From Hymenochaete sp. R1 (Eukaryota > Basidiomycota > Agaricomycetes > Hymenochaetales > Hymenochaetaceae): a stretch of 64,000 bases of DNA. The stretch spans positions 1 to 64,000 of the forward strand of contig JAFREE010000016.1 in NCBI GenBank assembly GCA_019400425.1, in the 5' to 3' direction. The translations under genes were made by a program, and so were the position numbers. Positions 21,159 through 32,242 of the stretch are shown one piece after another (the stretch's first letter is position 1; each line of letters begins with the position of its first letter). The notes below the pieces were generated by a model, which worked only from the letters and a program-made list of their open reading frames with translations, did not search any database and was not told where the DNA came from.

Positions 21159-22086
21159 TCATAAGTCTAACGTCGTAATAAATCTCTTCATTCCAGGCTC
21201 ATCCTTCCCTCCACCATCGGGGTCTGCTTCCTCGACACATCTTGAGACCGCGATGGTATGTTTCACTTCCTTGCTCTTCACCCATACGCGGCCGTTCATG
21301 CCAATCGCGGTCTCGAGATGTATCCGTGAGCCAAGCAAGGGTAGGAGGTAATAGTTGGGATCGAGCAGTCTGAAAGAAGCAAATAAATATTAGATATTCG
21401 AGTGATCGGTGGCAAGAAGTAAAATTTGACGCACGACCGACACATTCCCAAGCTACAGCGTACGAGAAAACCACCTTTGAGTTCTCCAAATCCTTCTGAT
21501 TTACGAGTCTGCGCGTCGAAACATTCCAACTCCGGGTCCATGTCTTTGTGTGCTAGAGACACACGAGCGTACACTAAGGAATTGATCTTATACCATAATG
21601 AGCCCGTATTCATCATCGTTATGAAGAAACGGAAAACGAGTAGAGGCGTACCTTCAAGTTAGGCTTATTCCTCTTCGAGGCACCCTCGAACGCATAACCG
21701 TCCAACGTGGCCGAGTGCGCGCTGCCGATATCTACACGCCAATTTTCGCCCAGCTTTCCCGTAACAATACCGACGACGAACTCTTGAGGAGCTGGAATAT
21801 ACTATCGCGCCCATTACCAATCGCCAATTGAGAAAAAGTTACGGTGAGCGATGAATCTAAGCCGAGCAGACATTTTTAGACTCACACGCCGCGAGTTGCT
21901 CTCCACCCACCATTGTTTTCGGTTTGCGCTGTTCCTCAGCGCTCCGGCGCGAGTTGAGACAGTAATAGAGGAGCCCTGGGATGTCACTTGTTGCGAAAGT
22001 CCTGGTCCGAGTTTTAAATTAGGGTGTTGAACGTCAATGATCTCCCCTGGAAGCGAGGTGAGCATGGTACTAGACATGGTCGTCAT
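21159..22086 (-). CDS. RRP40: Exosome complex RNA-binding subunit RRP40
   Basis: Four exons: 22086-21886, 21801-21652, 21586-21438 and 21369-21159, giving 236 residues, a normal length for the family. RRP40 (EXOSC3) is one of three cap proteins of the nine-subunit exosome core, which channels RNA to nucleases in 3'-5' decay and rRNA processing. Visible features are the N-terminal motif (LPGEIIDVQHPNLKLGPGL), an S1 domain (WWVESNSRRYIPAPQEFV ... LVYARVSLAHKDMDPELEC) and a KH domain with GMNGRVWV. The C-terminus (RFITTLDL) is typical. Further ATGs at 22077 and 22065 could serve as starts. PHB2 lies 215 bp upstream on the same strand. Confidence 0.94.
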
Positions 22087-22301
22087 TGGACAAGAGAGAT
22101 ATAGCTCGCACATTTTCACGTTCACCCCTCCATATTGTAGTCTGGAACACTCATTCGCGCGCGGATAATTTTTAATCAGAACAGACATTAGGTGCTTTGT
22201 TTTAAGTACATCGCATTCGAAGGGAATGATAAGTTCAAAACTAAATACTGCTACGCATTTAGACGATAATTAAATCATGCCAGTGCTCGCAATGTAGATT
22301 A

Positions 22302-23587
22302 TCACCTTTTCCCCGCCCTGATCAATTCAGACATCTCGTCTCCCGCAACTTTGCAAACGAGTTAGGATTTCCTTTCACGTTCTTTCATTAATGACGCACC
22401 ATTTAATAGCAGGCTTTGTGAGTCAAGCATAATGTTGTTCCCAGACGCTGAAAGAAGGTTCGCAATGTCTCGCGCCGCTTCCAGCCGCCGCAGCTGAAGG
22501 AAGCCCTTGTTCTGACGAACTGCGTCCCCAATGAGCTCTGCACTTTTCGCCTCTCCCTGTGCGTTGACAATGATAGACTAGAAGACATATAAGGGAATGT
22601 ATCACGATAAAAAAAAAGTTTGACGCAGTACATACCTGCTTCTCTTGAACAGCTTGGTCGACGAGGAAAGCGGCCCGCAAGGCATCTTGCTGTGCAACCT
22701 GCTTCGCCTCGACTGCCCGCGTGAATTCAGGAGAGAAAGTGACATGGGTCAAGGAAACGTCGTCGAGGACGAGGTTGAATTTGAGTGCACGCCTTGTTAA
22801 CTGTTCTCGTATCATTCTTGACACCTAAAAAAACTCAGCGTCGGATCAACCTTTTCCACGGTCGCAAACTCACAGCTTCACGTTGAGTGATCAACTGACT
22901 CGCATTGAACTGTGCGACGACACTCTTCAGCACCTCATTGACGATAGACGGAAGGACCCGTTCGTCGTAATCCTGTCCCAGTTCGCGGAAAATCGTAGGA
23001 AGCTGTTGAATAGACGGTCGTGATAACACACGGCAAGTTATATTGACCATTTGAAGATCTGTCAGAACGTTATTCAGCACACATAGGAGCCGTCGGTTGG
23101 GTTGCGGATTGGCTAACCTTTTGTGCCCGTCAGACTTGCAACGTTACGAGGCTTCGCGCGAATGTCGAAAAGGACTGGCGATTCAAACCAAGGAATCTAC
23201 GGTTGATGTCAGAGTGACTTGGATTTTCATTCCTCAGGCAAGCTCACCATTAGGTGAGTGCCCTCTGGATAGATGGTCTCTCCAACACCGTGCAGCCTGC
23301 GCGAATACCATGAGTATAGTGCCGAGCATATGAATATTCGCCGTACCTTGTGTACTTGATGGCTCGGTGTCCACCGTCGACTGAACAGCTAAGTCAGTGT
23401 TCGATGTTCTTCAAATGTACGGGAAAGGCTGCGCACCATTATACAGACTAGCGTTCAGAGCAAAACCACCAGCAATAAGAGCAATTAAGAGACCCGATCC
23501 TCCTAGGGCTGCACCACCTCCAGGTATCCTTCCGCCCCTCATCCTGGTAATCTGCTGAGTGAACTGGCGAAATGGGTCTTGAGACAT
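22302..23587 (-). CDS. PHB2: Prohibitin-2, inner mitochondrial membrane
   Basis: Eight exons: 23587-23437, 23380-23347, 23296-23248, 23196-23118, 23058-22874, 22824-22636, 22577-22400 and 22348-22302, giving 303 residues. PHB2 forms ring assemblies with PHB1 in the inner mitochondrial membrane and supports protein stability and cristae shape. The N-terminus has one hydrophobic helix ([18 protein letters not shown], about residues 31-49). The SPFH/PHB domain follows ([47 protein letters not shown]), then the coiled-coil end ([38 protein letters not shown]). All introns are 46-59 nt. The start lies 174 bp from the divergent MSH5 start. Confidence 0.96.
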
Positions 23588-23761
23588 GGTTGTTCGCCGT
23601 GTGCACTGGCAGTGTCAGGAAACGGACTCGGAAGCGTCCTCTTCGGCGGTGACGGCACGCAAGACGCTCGGCCATTGCTTACGTGAGAACATTCTTAGGT
23701 CACAAACGCGTCGCGACGCGAAGGACGTCCCTTTCCTTTTGTCCATCATCATCATCTAATC
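23588..23761. promoter_or_regulatory. Divergent promoter between PHB2 and MSH5
   Basis: Only 174 bp separate the two start codons, so a mitochondrial housekeeping gene and a meiotic gene share a short bidirectional promoter. No individual transcription-factor site was assigned. Confidence 0.6.
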
Positions 23762-26700
23762 ATGCCCGCGTCTGCAAAGAATCACCCGGCTCCCAAGCGT
23801 TTCTTCCGCAAGTACAGTAAAAACAACTCGAAAAAGTCTCAATTGAATGGCAAGAGGAAGACCCGTCCTGAAGATGCCGATGAAGTCCAAGCAGATCATA
23901 GCGTCACTGGAGAAGAGCTTGACAATGAGGACGAACAGGAACAGAAACGCGTCCGGTGGGGCAGTGTGCAGGATGGGATAGAAGAGCAGTCAAGAACGGA
24001 CGAAATCACAGCTTCTGATGCGGAAGAGTCTCAAATCATCCAAGTCACCAATACCAAGGTATATCTCCTCGCTAGTCTCCGTCTTCTGCAATCAACTGTT
24101 TACATTTCGAAGACTGTGCTTGCGGTCTATGCGCAAAAGTATGTTTTGCATGGACTAGCACTCTTGGTACTAGTTGAAATTTCTTTTCCGGTATGAAGTT
24201 CTCGTGTTGGCTGTGCATACTATGAGCCCACGAAAATGGTGATGCAAGTCCTTGAGGATACATCAGAAAGCTCACACCACGACATGACGAAACTCAGTAC
24301 GCGTTCTCGAAGAAATGGCTCAAACCGATTTAATTGCTTATGAAAGAAAGTCCTTGAACAAGTCAAAGCCGATATCGTTATCACTAGCACAAGGGCAGAC
24401 GAGACGTCTATTGATACACTACGCGATGCAGGTGAGTTGATTGACTTCAATTGTTTTCATTTCATTCATCAAGTACTTCTAGCGGAAGAGTACGGCGGGA
24501 GTCTCCAGATTCGACCAGCGAAGGACTTCTTTCCTTCCAAAGGAAAAGATAGACTGCTTTCTCTTAGCTTTCTGACTGAGCTTCCCACAGATAATGCAAG
24601 CTCCTCCTCGCATTCTTCGAGCGATGCCCCCTCAAACGCGTATGAGTTCATGAAGCGAAGGCGTGAGGTGGTAGGCGACCCATCTCTCAAGCGTTGGAAT
24701 GCGAACGTCAGAATTGGGAACTTTGCTTCTCTTGAAGGGTCTCCCTTATGCGTGATTTTAATTCTTCCTTCTTACAGTCTTAGACTAACTCACGTTTTCA
24801 AAAGCTTTCATCCATTGGCGCATTACTGGATCATCTTGTACGCATCAAAGCAATGTCTGATCTGGACGATGCGGGTCCGGGAGGCTTGGAAGTCCGTGCA
24901 ATCGAATCTATCCGTTTGTAAGCATAATCGAGTATCTATTCCTCTGTTTTTACTCACTTAGAGACCAGGGATCAGTTCATGCAAATCAACGCCGATGCGC
25001 TCTCGTAAGGAAGCGCATATAGTCACTATGACTATTGCTCAATAATGTTTAGGTCTCTACAAGTCTTCGACACAGAGAGCCACGCCTCCGTCCACTCCGA
25101 CAAAACGAAGGAAGGGCTTTCTCTATTTGGTATCATCGGAATTCTTACATTGAAGTTTTGTTTAATGGAAATCCAGGGATTCTGAATACAGCTCGCACTT
25201 CACTTGGTCAAATGCTCATGAAGCAATGGCTGATGCGCCCTTCGCTATCGGTCCCCATCATCACTGCTCGCCACGACGTCATCGAATGTCTGAACAGGCC
25301 GGAGAATGTGCGCTCCGCCAATGCAATGTGTGGCCATCTCAAAGGTCTCACGAACGTTCCGAGAACCTTAAGAATTATGAGTGCTGGAAAGGCGGGGCTT
25401 AATGAATGGCAGGGGATCGTAAAAGTGAGTTAATTCATCAAATGTTCTTTCTTAAGCTAATGGAGTGTAGTTCACTTTCCATGCTGCTTTACTACGAGAA
25501 TCGTTGACCGAACTGAGCTACGTCGGGGATGTTGAGATACTGAAGAAGGTAAGATGATGCAAAAACGTAGTCCAAAACCTAGCTCATCGGGTTTGTTAAG
25601 CTCGTGACTCTGTTGGATATCTCAACGTTCCGAGAAATCGGCCACACTATCCATGAAACAGTCTGTACTCATTTTGACGCCGCCATGATTTTCTTTTTCA
25701 ATAATTTCACTCGACAGATTGATTGGGAAGAATCTTCCTTCGCTAATCGCGTATGCGTCCGCCCAAATATAGACAGCGAACTGGATCAGTGGAAACATAT
25801 CTATAACGGCATCGATGGCGTATTGGTATGCTCTGTGCTTTCACCTTTCAAAGTCTTGGTCGCTGGAGCATATGTTATTGAACCAGTCCCGCGTCGCAAT
25901 GCAAGTTAGCGAAACGGTGCCGACGGACTACGCGTCGTCTCTCAACGTTGTCTATTTCCCGCAACTCGGTACTCGTCATAATGGTGCTCATTGCATTCTT
26001 GTGGTGATACTGATAGATTGCTGCGAACAGGATTTCTTATTTGCATTCCAATGCAGGAGGGCTGGAACACAGAGCAAGGCATTGATGTACTTGATGGTTG
26101 GGTATTCCAGGTGAGAGCTCGTTTTTCTTCGTGTTATGATTTGAGTTTACAAACTGAGACGAAAAGTTCTCGTCCGAGTGAGGTTTCACTGCACTCATAG
26201 CCCTTTCAGTCAAATCTTAACGAAGCGTTAGAACACATGTATACTTCAAATCTGAACATATGCACGGTGAGTGGAGGCCATATACTTAAGATAAAATTGA
26301 ACTGATGATTTTCAATAAAAAAGATATGGATCGCCATATCGGGGACTTGCACCCTTTCATTGTCGGCAAGATTCTTAAACCTTCTTTCGTTCTATCCAGT
26401 TTACTAAGATATTTTCAGATCGGGAAATTGAGATAATCCAAAACCTCCTGGAAAGAGTTCTCGTTTATGACGACTCCATATCGGTAGCATGCGACGCATG
26501 TGCTGAACTTGACTGCCTCCTGAGCTTCGCAGAAGCAGCAAGAGTTTATGACTATCGGCGACCACTGATGACGGAGGAGAGCACCATCAGGATTCAGCAG
26601 GGAAGGTACGATGTGACTTATTTTCTACGGGGACCCTAATATGCCTTTACTCAAATGCTATCAAAGACACCCCCTTCAGGAGCTTGTAGTTGATACATTT

Positions 26701-28147
26701 GTTCCCAATGACGTTGAGCTGGGAGGTGTGATGGAATGCGACCCTGTCGCTGATTCTTTCCCATTTAAAACACCTAACATCGCCATCCTCACTGGCGCAA
26801 ATGCTTGTGGAAAGGCAAGTTGATCGTAAATCGATGTATCCTCTGTAAATTGAAGGCCATCGCAGAGCGTGTATCTTAAACAGGTGAAAATTGCCGCTGC
26901 TTTTTCTATCAAAAAGTCAGTTGACTATCGTGTCATAGACCGCGATGATACAGTTCATGGCCCAAGTGAGTCCAACCACGTTCTACTACGAGGTGTTTTG
27001 ACGCTAGTCGTAGATTGGATGGTTTGTGTACGCTCCGATCTCATTGTTATCCTCTCTAACATCGGACAAGCTTCGTCCCAGCCGAGTCTGCCACACTAGG
27101 CATCGTAGATAAAAGTAAGCCGACAAAATTTCTGCCGTAGAAACATTGCTCACTCTTCTCAAGTCTTTACTCGCGTTCAAACACGCGAATCAGTCTCAAG
27201 AGTATATTCCACCACGATTTTTCAAAGATTCTCTGAGTCATATTTTCTTTCTGTGTTGTGCTACTCTAGATCCAATCAGCCTTTCTAATTGACCTTAATC
27301 AAGTTTCTCTTGCTTTGCGGAACTCAACATCTCGATCGCTTATCCTGCTAGATGAATTCGGGAAAGGGACCCTATCCTCAGGCCAGTATCCGCCTCGTTA
27401 CAACCACCGGCTGTACTCTATCCTTCGTGCTAACCGAATTCCATTTTCAGATGGCGCAGGCCTTTTCTGTGGAGTCATCCAGTCTTTTCTTGCCAGAGGA
27501 TCGGCCTGTCCAAAGATTCTAGCCGCAACTCACTTCCTTGACGTGTTCAAGGAGGAATTCATTCATCCTTCTCTCCCTATCACTTTCCTTCACATGCAGA
27601 TCTTACTTCCGTCTCTTGATCAGTCCGGCTATGACAACACGACTACGGATGCAGGAGATGATCAGGTAGAACGGCTTAGGGTTTTGAAGGGAGAAACGAT
27701 AACTTATTTGTATCGGTGAGTCAACGAGACGGATCAGCGGGAAGTAAATGCTGATGAGGTTAATACACTTCCACAAGAGTTGCGCCTGGCTTGTCCCTCG
27801 ATTCGCACGCCGCTCGATGTGCTCAGATGTTCGGACTTCCCCCTCTGCTCGCCCAACGCGCTCAATACGCAAGGTATTGTGTGCTCTTATAACCGCGTCT
27901 TTACTTTACTCTCCTCCAACTCATTCACTAAAACGAGTATAGCTCACTTCTCGCGACACATGACATCACTCGCCTGCTCGATGAAGACTTGTCATCTGGA
28001 GAAACGCAAGACTTGGAACAAGCGGAGCTAGTCTGCAGGCGATTTCTCGAATGTGACCTTGTCGAGAGAGATATGAGCGTGAGGAAACAATTACAGGCAG
28101 TTCTAGGACGCATCGAAGAAGAGCTCGACACTGAAGAGGTTGCTTAG
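23762..28147 (+). CDS. MSH5: Meiotic MutS homologue MSH5
   Basis: Modelled as 28 exons, 967 residues: 23762-24058, 24113-24138, 24199-24296, 24351-24431, 24474-24751, 24805-24917, 24969-25004, 25053-25129, 25177-25424, 25471-25548, 25601-25660, 25718-25825, 25887-25968, 26031-26110, 26167-26177, 26226-26266, 26324-26365, 26419-26605, 26667-26814, 26866-26883, 26939-26965, 27014-27021, 27071-27114, 27164-27201, 27270-27381, 27451-27715, 27778-27873, 27943-28147. MSH5 pairs with MSH4 as a clamp that stabilises recombination intermediates for meiotic crossovers. It has the Walker A GANACGKS, Walker B LILLDEFGKGT and the family stretch IGDLHPFIVDREIEII. The first 99 residues are a charged extension outside the MutS fold. 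Introns 26366-26418, 26815-26865 and 27382-27450 begin with GC. The exon at 27014-27021 is 8 nt and that at 26167-26177 is 11 nt; both restore conserved residues. Confidence 0.92.
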
Positions 28148-28308
28148 TTGCCTGAGAAGTAACGCAAGGTTGTGCATTGAGGACCAAGAAACTCCGTGAC
28201 GATTGAGTATACTATATAAACTCTGCGAGTCAAAACTACAACCGATGAATAATGCAATATCCCGTAACATTTGAAGAAAGTTGAACTGCAGTCTTTCCAT
28301 AAATATAC

Positions 28309-29531
28309 TCAAGCTTCCGTTTCCTTATGGATTTCCAGTCCCGGTGGCGCTCCGAGTGCTTAAGGTGAAAGTATGTCACTCAATGAAACAGTACTAAAAT
28401 CAAAAGGGAAATAAATAACATACCGTGTTTAATTTCGTCGTAAATCAAGAACTGTCCGGCAACCAAACCGGCGGTCATGATCATCCTAGGCCCAAGACCT
28501 GCGAACAGCCCACGGAAACCAGCCTCGCGTGCAAGAGCAATAAGTCGGGTGGCCATGGATCCTTTTGGCCCGTGGCCTTTATTGATTTGCGAAAGGAGTG
28601 TATCTGCCGGCTGTCCAAGAATATTTTATAAGCATCATGATATCGGGAGTACTAATGTGTTCATTGCAAGTCATACCTGGCTGAGAATGGCTGCGGCAAA
28701 ACCTGCGATAACCCCACTACCCAAGTTGACACCAAGCATGCCTAATTTCGAAGCTTGTACTGCTTTTCGTTTATCTTCGGAAAGAGAGCGGAAGACTGCC
28801 TCGTGACAAAATTCGTTCACAGTAAACTGGCCAATCGCATACGGAATCTGCCTACATGGAACAGGGGATTAGGTCGTGATAAAACATGAGGATTGTATTC
28901 GTGGAAGGGCCCGTACTTGCAGAGTATGGGCAGAAATCCTGCGTATAGCTGACCGACGCCGCCTTCTCGAGCTAATCGGAGGAAACCTGGGACCAGGCCG
29001 GAAGCGAACCCTCTTTCGGAGACGAGTCGTATGCGCGTAGCCTCTAGAGGGGTCAAGAGGATGTCGGCGAAGAATCTTAAGTGAGCAACAAAGTAAGCAT
29101 ATAAGTTGGCTCGTATTTTTCCGGAACACTTACTCCCCGACACTCGATGCCCCAAGGTAAATCGCTGTACGATACTTCACGGCCGTCTCCTGGTCCCCAG
29201 CAATCGACACAAATGTTTTCTTCCAAAACTCATACCCGGCAAACTTGCTGCCCCCTTGAATGAAATACCCCACCGCAGTCGGTCCAAAACCCGTAAGCAA
29301 CGCCGACGAGCCTTCTGCCGCAACAATCTTACGGCCTGCAGCGAGCATCGAATGACGAGCGAGTGCTGGGTCGATTTGTATACGTGTCTTGACGACGTCT
29401 ATCGGAGTCATGACGCCGTGAGTTAGAGTAGCACATAGTGCACCCGCTGCGAAGAAGGATGAATAGTCCTTGAGGGTGAATTGAGGGATTTGAAGAATTC
29501 CTGTTGCTTGCTTTGACGACGGCTTGCTCAT
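28309..29531 (-). CDS. MIR1: Mitochondrial phosphate carrier
   Basis: Five exons: 29531-29134, 29075-28917, 28851-28677, 28610-28424 and 28358-28309, giving 322 residues. The protein belongs to the mitochondrial carrier family and imports phosphate with protons into the matrix for ATP synthesis. Three tandem carrier repeats are seen with their signatures: TPIDVVKTRIQ, TPLEATRIRLV and QPADTLLSQI. GAGALCATLTHG-like spacing and KYRTAIYLGASSV fit the phosphate branch. The start MSKPSSKQ is the first ATG of the exon. The gene converges on MSH5, 161 bp from its stop. Confidence 0.94.
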
Positions 29532-29918
29532 CCTGATCGACAACTTAAGTGCAGAGGTCAATATGGAGGTTTGAGCGCAAGGAATTTATGCTCTGAATGA
29601 GTTCATTTGTGCGGCGTTGATCGGTGAACATGTATTCGAGTTGAGTGCATGGCGCTGGTGATGGTGGAATAAGTTGAAACGCGTGACGTCATGCACTGGT
29701 ATCGTGAGTTGAGTGATCGCCGCCTACGGATGACCGGCGGATGCGGGAATTACATTCAAATTGTACTTACGCACATATTGACTTCATATACAGGACTACA
29801 TGCACAAAGTGAGTGCGAAATTGGTGCACCAAGGAGAATTGAATAAGGTAAAGAATGAAAAAAAAATGCAGAGATTCGTTGTAAATGAGAAAACATAGCT
29901 GGGGAGCCCGCGTCTTTC
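29532..29918. other. Intergenic, 387 bp
   Basis: Between the phosphate carrier start and the 3' end of the first DUF6533-like gene. Nothing further is seen. Confidence 0.6.
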
Positions 29919-31584
29919 TCAATCTTTGAAAGCGTCAAATTCGTAATCATCCTTCGCACCGATGCGGTCGTATGTTACAGTAGTTCCAGGCTCAAAATTG
30001 ATTTCGCTGAGGCTGCCGGTCAAAGCCACACGATTTTCTCGTTCCCTAGTTGCTTGCACTTTCCTCAGATGCACGTAGAGTTTGGGTGCTATGGAACCCG
30101 ATAAAGCCACTGAAGCTTCGAAGTGCACATTCATGATACCCCGTATAGGCTGAGAAGGGATGTTAGCGACAAGATACCTCCACGAGAGAAATAGACATAC
30201 TCCATTATCTAAGAAGAAGAATAAGGAAAGTGTCCCGACGATGTAGAAGCACATGATTCTATAGAGGTAGTCTGAGAAGAGACGAGTTAGCATAGGGAAG
30301 TAGCTTACATCGCAAGATACTGGAGATTATCCTTAATAATCACGTCGAGTAACGATGACAGGGTCAACCTCCCCTTGGAACTGCAACGGCAAGAATCAAA
30401 CACCTTTCATCATACACCAAGAATTTCTGAGTCAAGTATTACCTTTGCCTGTAGATTTGAAAAGACCTCCTCAAATTTAAAGCGAGAGTGACGAACTCGA
30501 GGAACGCGAGTGGTATCCACACAAAGAAGTCATAAGTATCTGGCCGGACCACTTAAAGATCGATAGTATTAGAATGACATCGTAAAGGACAGTAGACATA
30601 GGAACATACCAGCTTGAAGCAAGACCATGGCGGTAAGCCCCGCGATGTCCAGTACGATGAAAACGATAGCCAAAAATTTCGAGTTTCCCAAGATAACCCG
30701 TGTGCGAACTTGAAGGAGCACTGCTGCTTTGTTAGAACAATGTCGGTGAGGGTACATGGTACGATACCCATCGACGATAGTAAGACAACTAGTCCAGTGT
30801 AATAGGCAACTATGGATGGCGCTGCCGCCTGCGCCGTATATACGTGGTATCGGTACAAGATTGACACGCTAACTGAGAGGGGAGAACGAGCGGTGAATCA
30901 GTTCCGTAGTCATTTTGATAATCTTGAAATTTACCTTGATGCCCACCCATAGCTACAACGCGCTGGAAGATACGGACTCCATTGAAGCTGGTTAAGATTA
31001 GATTATAAATCTCCCTATATGCTCCGATACACTCACATCAAAGTGAAAAGGGTCAGATATCTTGTCTTCGTGAAGGCAAAGGTCAGAGTCATCCTTTACT
31101 ACGATGATATATGTGTTTCTCCACTCACGAATGCGTAGAACCATGCACCAACACTCAAACCACGGTTCTTCCCATTGCATAAATACCGGTCGTTTATCCA
31201 CATGCCAAAAACTAGCAACATACCCAAACCCATTCAACCTAGCCAGCAACACATAATCAGGCACCCTGCGTTCTCAGAAGATGTGCTAGACGCCTACCTC
31301 GTCGGGAATTGTTCCAACTAAATCAGAAGTTAGTGCAATCGTCAACGACTTGCAACACCACACGTACGAAAATGGCACAGGTAAGCTACAACAATCGCAA
31401 CTGTGTGAGATGGCGAGGCCAAGGGCCAAGTCGTCGAGCAAAGAAGGCCAGTAAGCATTTGCATATGTCAGAGAGAGCTGAATGGGCACGTACTGGAGGT
31501 CATTGCCAAGTCGCGCGACGCCATGCAAACTTCTTGTGTATAATTTCTGTAGAAGCCATCTTGGTCTACTTCCGAGGCAGACAT
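29919..31584 (-). CDS. DUF6533-like multi-pass membrane protein, paralogue 1
   Basis: Thirteen exons: 31584-31494, 31400-31368, 31317-31298, 31238-31224, 31167-31129, 31065-31037, 30987-30935, 30872-30768, 30720-30610, 30551-30443, 30380-30309, 30258-30201 and 30149-29919, giving 321 residues. The N-terminal part (TSIAIVVAYLCHF, GTIPDEVEWVW) has the pattern of the mushroom DUF6533 family, whose members look like seven-helix membrane proteins of unknown function. About six or seven hydrophobic segments follow (GLVVLLSSM, FLAIVFIVLDIAGLTAMVLL, FFVWIPLAFLEFVTLAL, MCFYIVGTLSLFFFL). The soluble tail holds MNVHFEASVALSGSIAPKLY, shared by the paralogues. The exon lengths between exons 2 and 12 equal those of paralogue 2. 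Receptor-like function is only a guess. Confidence 0.82.
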
Positions 31585-32242
31585 CTGAGCACTTTTACAT
31601 GCAAGCTGAAGCAGAGCGTGGCGACGAGAGACAAAGGGGAACCGTGCTCAGAGTCAAAGGTCTGTCAGTGGTATCTTTTCCCTTCGGCTCTCACTGCATG
31701 CTGTAATACACATGTAGCTAGTTAGCCGAGTTGATCCCAAAATTTCTCCATCGCTTGATGGAACGCTAGAAGATCAATGGACTGAAATCGATGTAGTAGT
31801 TTGCGGCTAAGAAGTCAGCCCCCGCATCAGCTTGCGCACTTGTCCGACATTACAAGTGACTCGGAACGCTCGGCGCGTGAGCGTACCTCTGAGCTGAGCT
31901 CGAAGAAACTGCTTGACCGAATGCAAACGCATGACGTCATACACTAACACCCGCGTAGTCTCTGTCTGAGTTGATCTTGGCGATACCTGAGGGTCCACCA
32001 GCTCTACAAAGGAGCACAGGAAATAGGTATTGAATTTTAAGAAGTGAAAGCAGCGATTCGAGCCATTACAAGCATTTTTGATATACAAATCTCAATTGAT
32101 TGAGGGTGATACATCGACAAACCCAAGGAAAACGGTATCTTTGGAGGATTATTCCCGTCTGTTGATAATTTTGAAGGGAAAAAACAATCAGCAAAGCTCG
32201 TTGGTAATGCGAACCTGCCATAAACATTGTCTGTGCACCTCC
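31585..32242. other. Intergenic, 658 bp
   Basis: Promoter of DUF6533-like paralogue 1 and 3' flank of paralogue 2. The conserved upstream element is listed separately. Confidence 0.55.
31720..31736 (-). promoter_or_regulatory. Conserved upstream element of DUF6533-like paralogue 1
   Basis: On the plus strand AGTTAGCCGAGTTGATC lies about 136 bp before the start codon. A copy differing by one base stands at 34029-34045, about 130 bp before paralogue 2. The flanks are less similar (shared CTTTGACTCT nearer the gene), so this is a candidate regulatory site kept since duplication. Confidence 0.5.
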
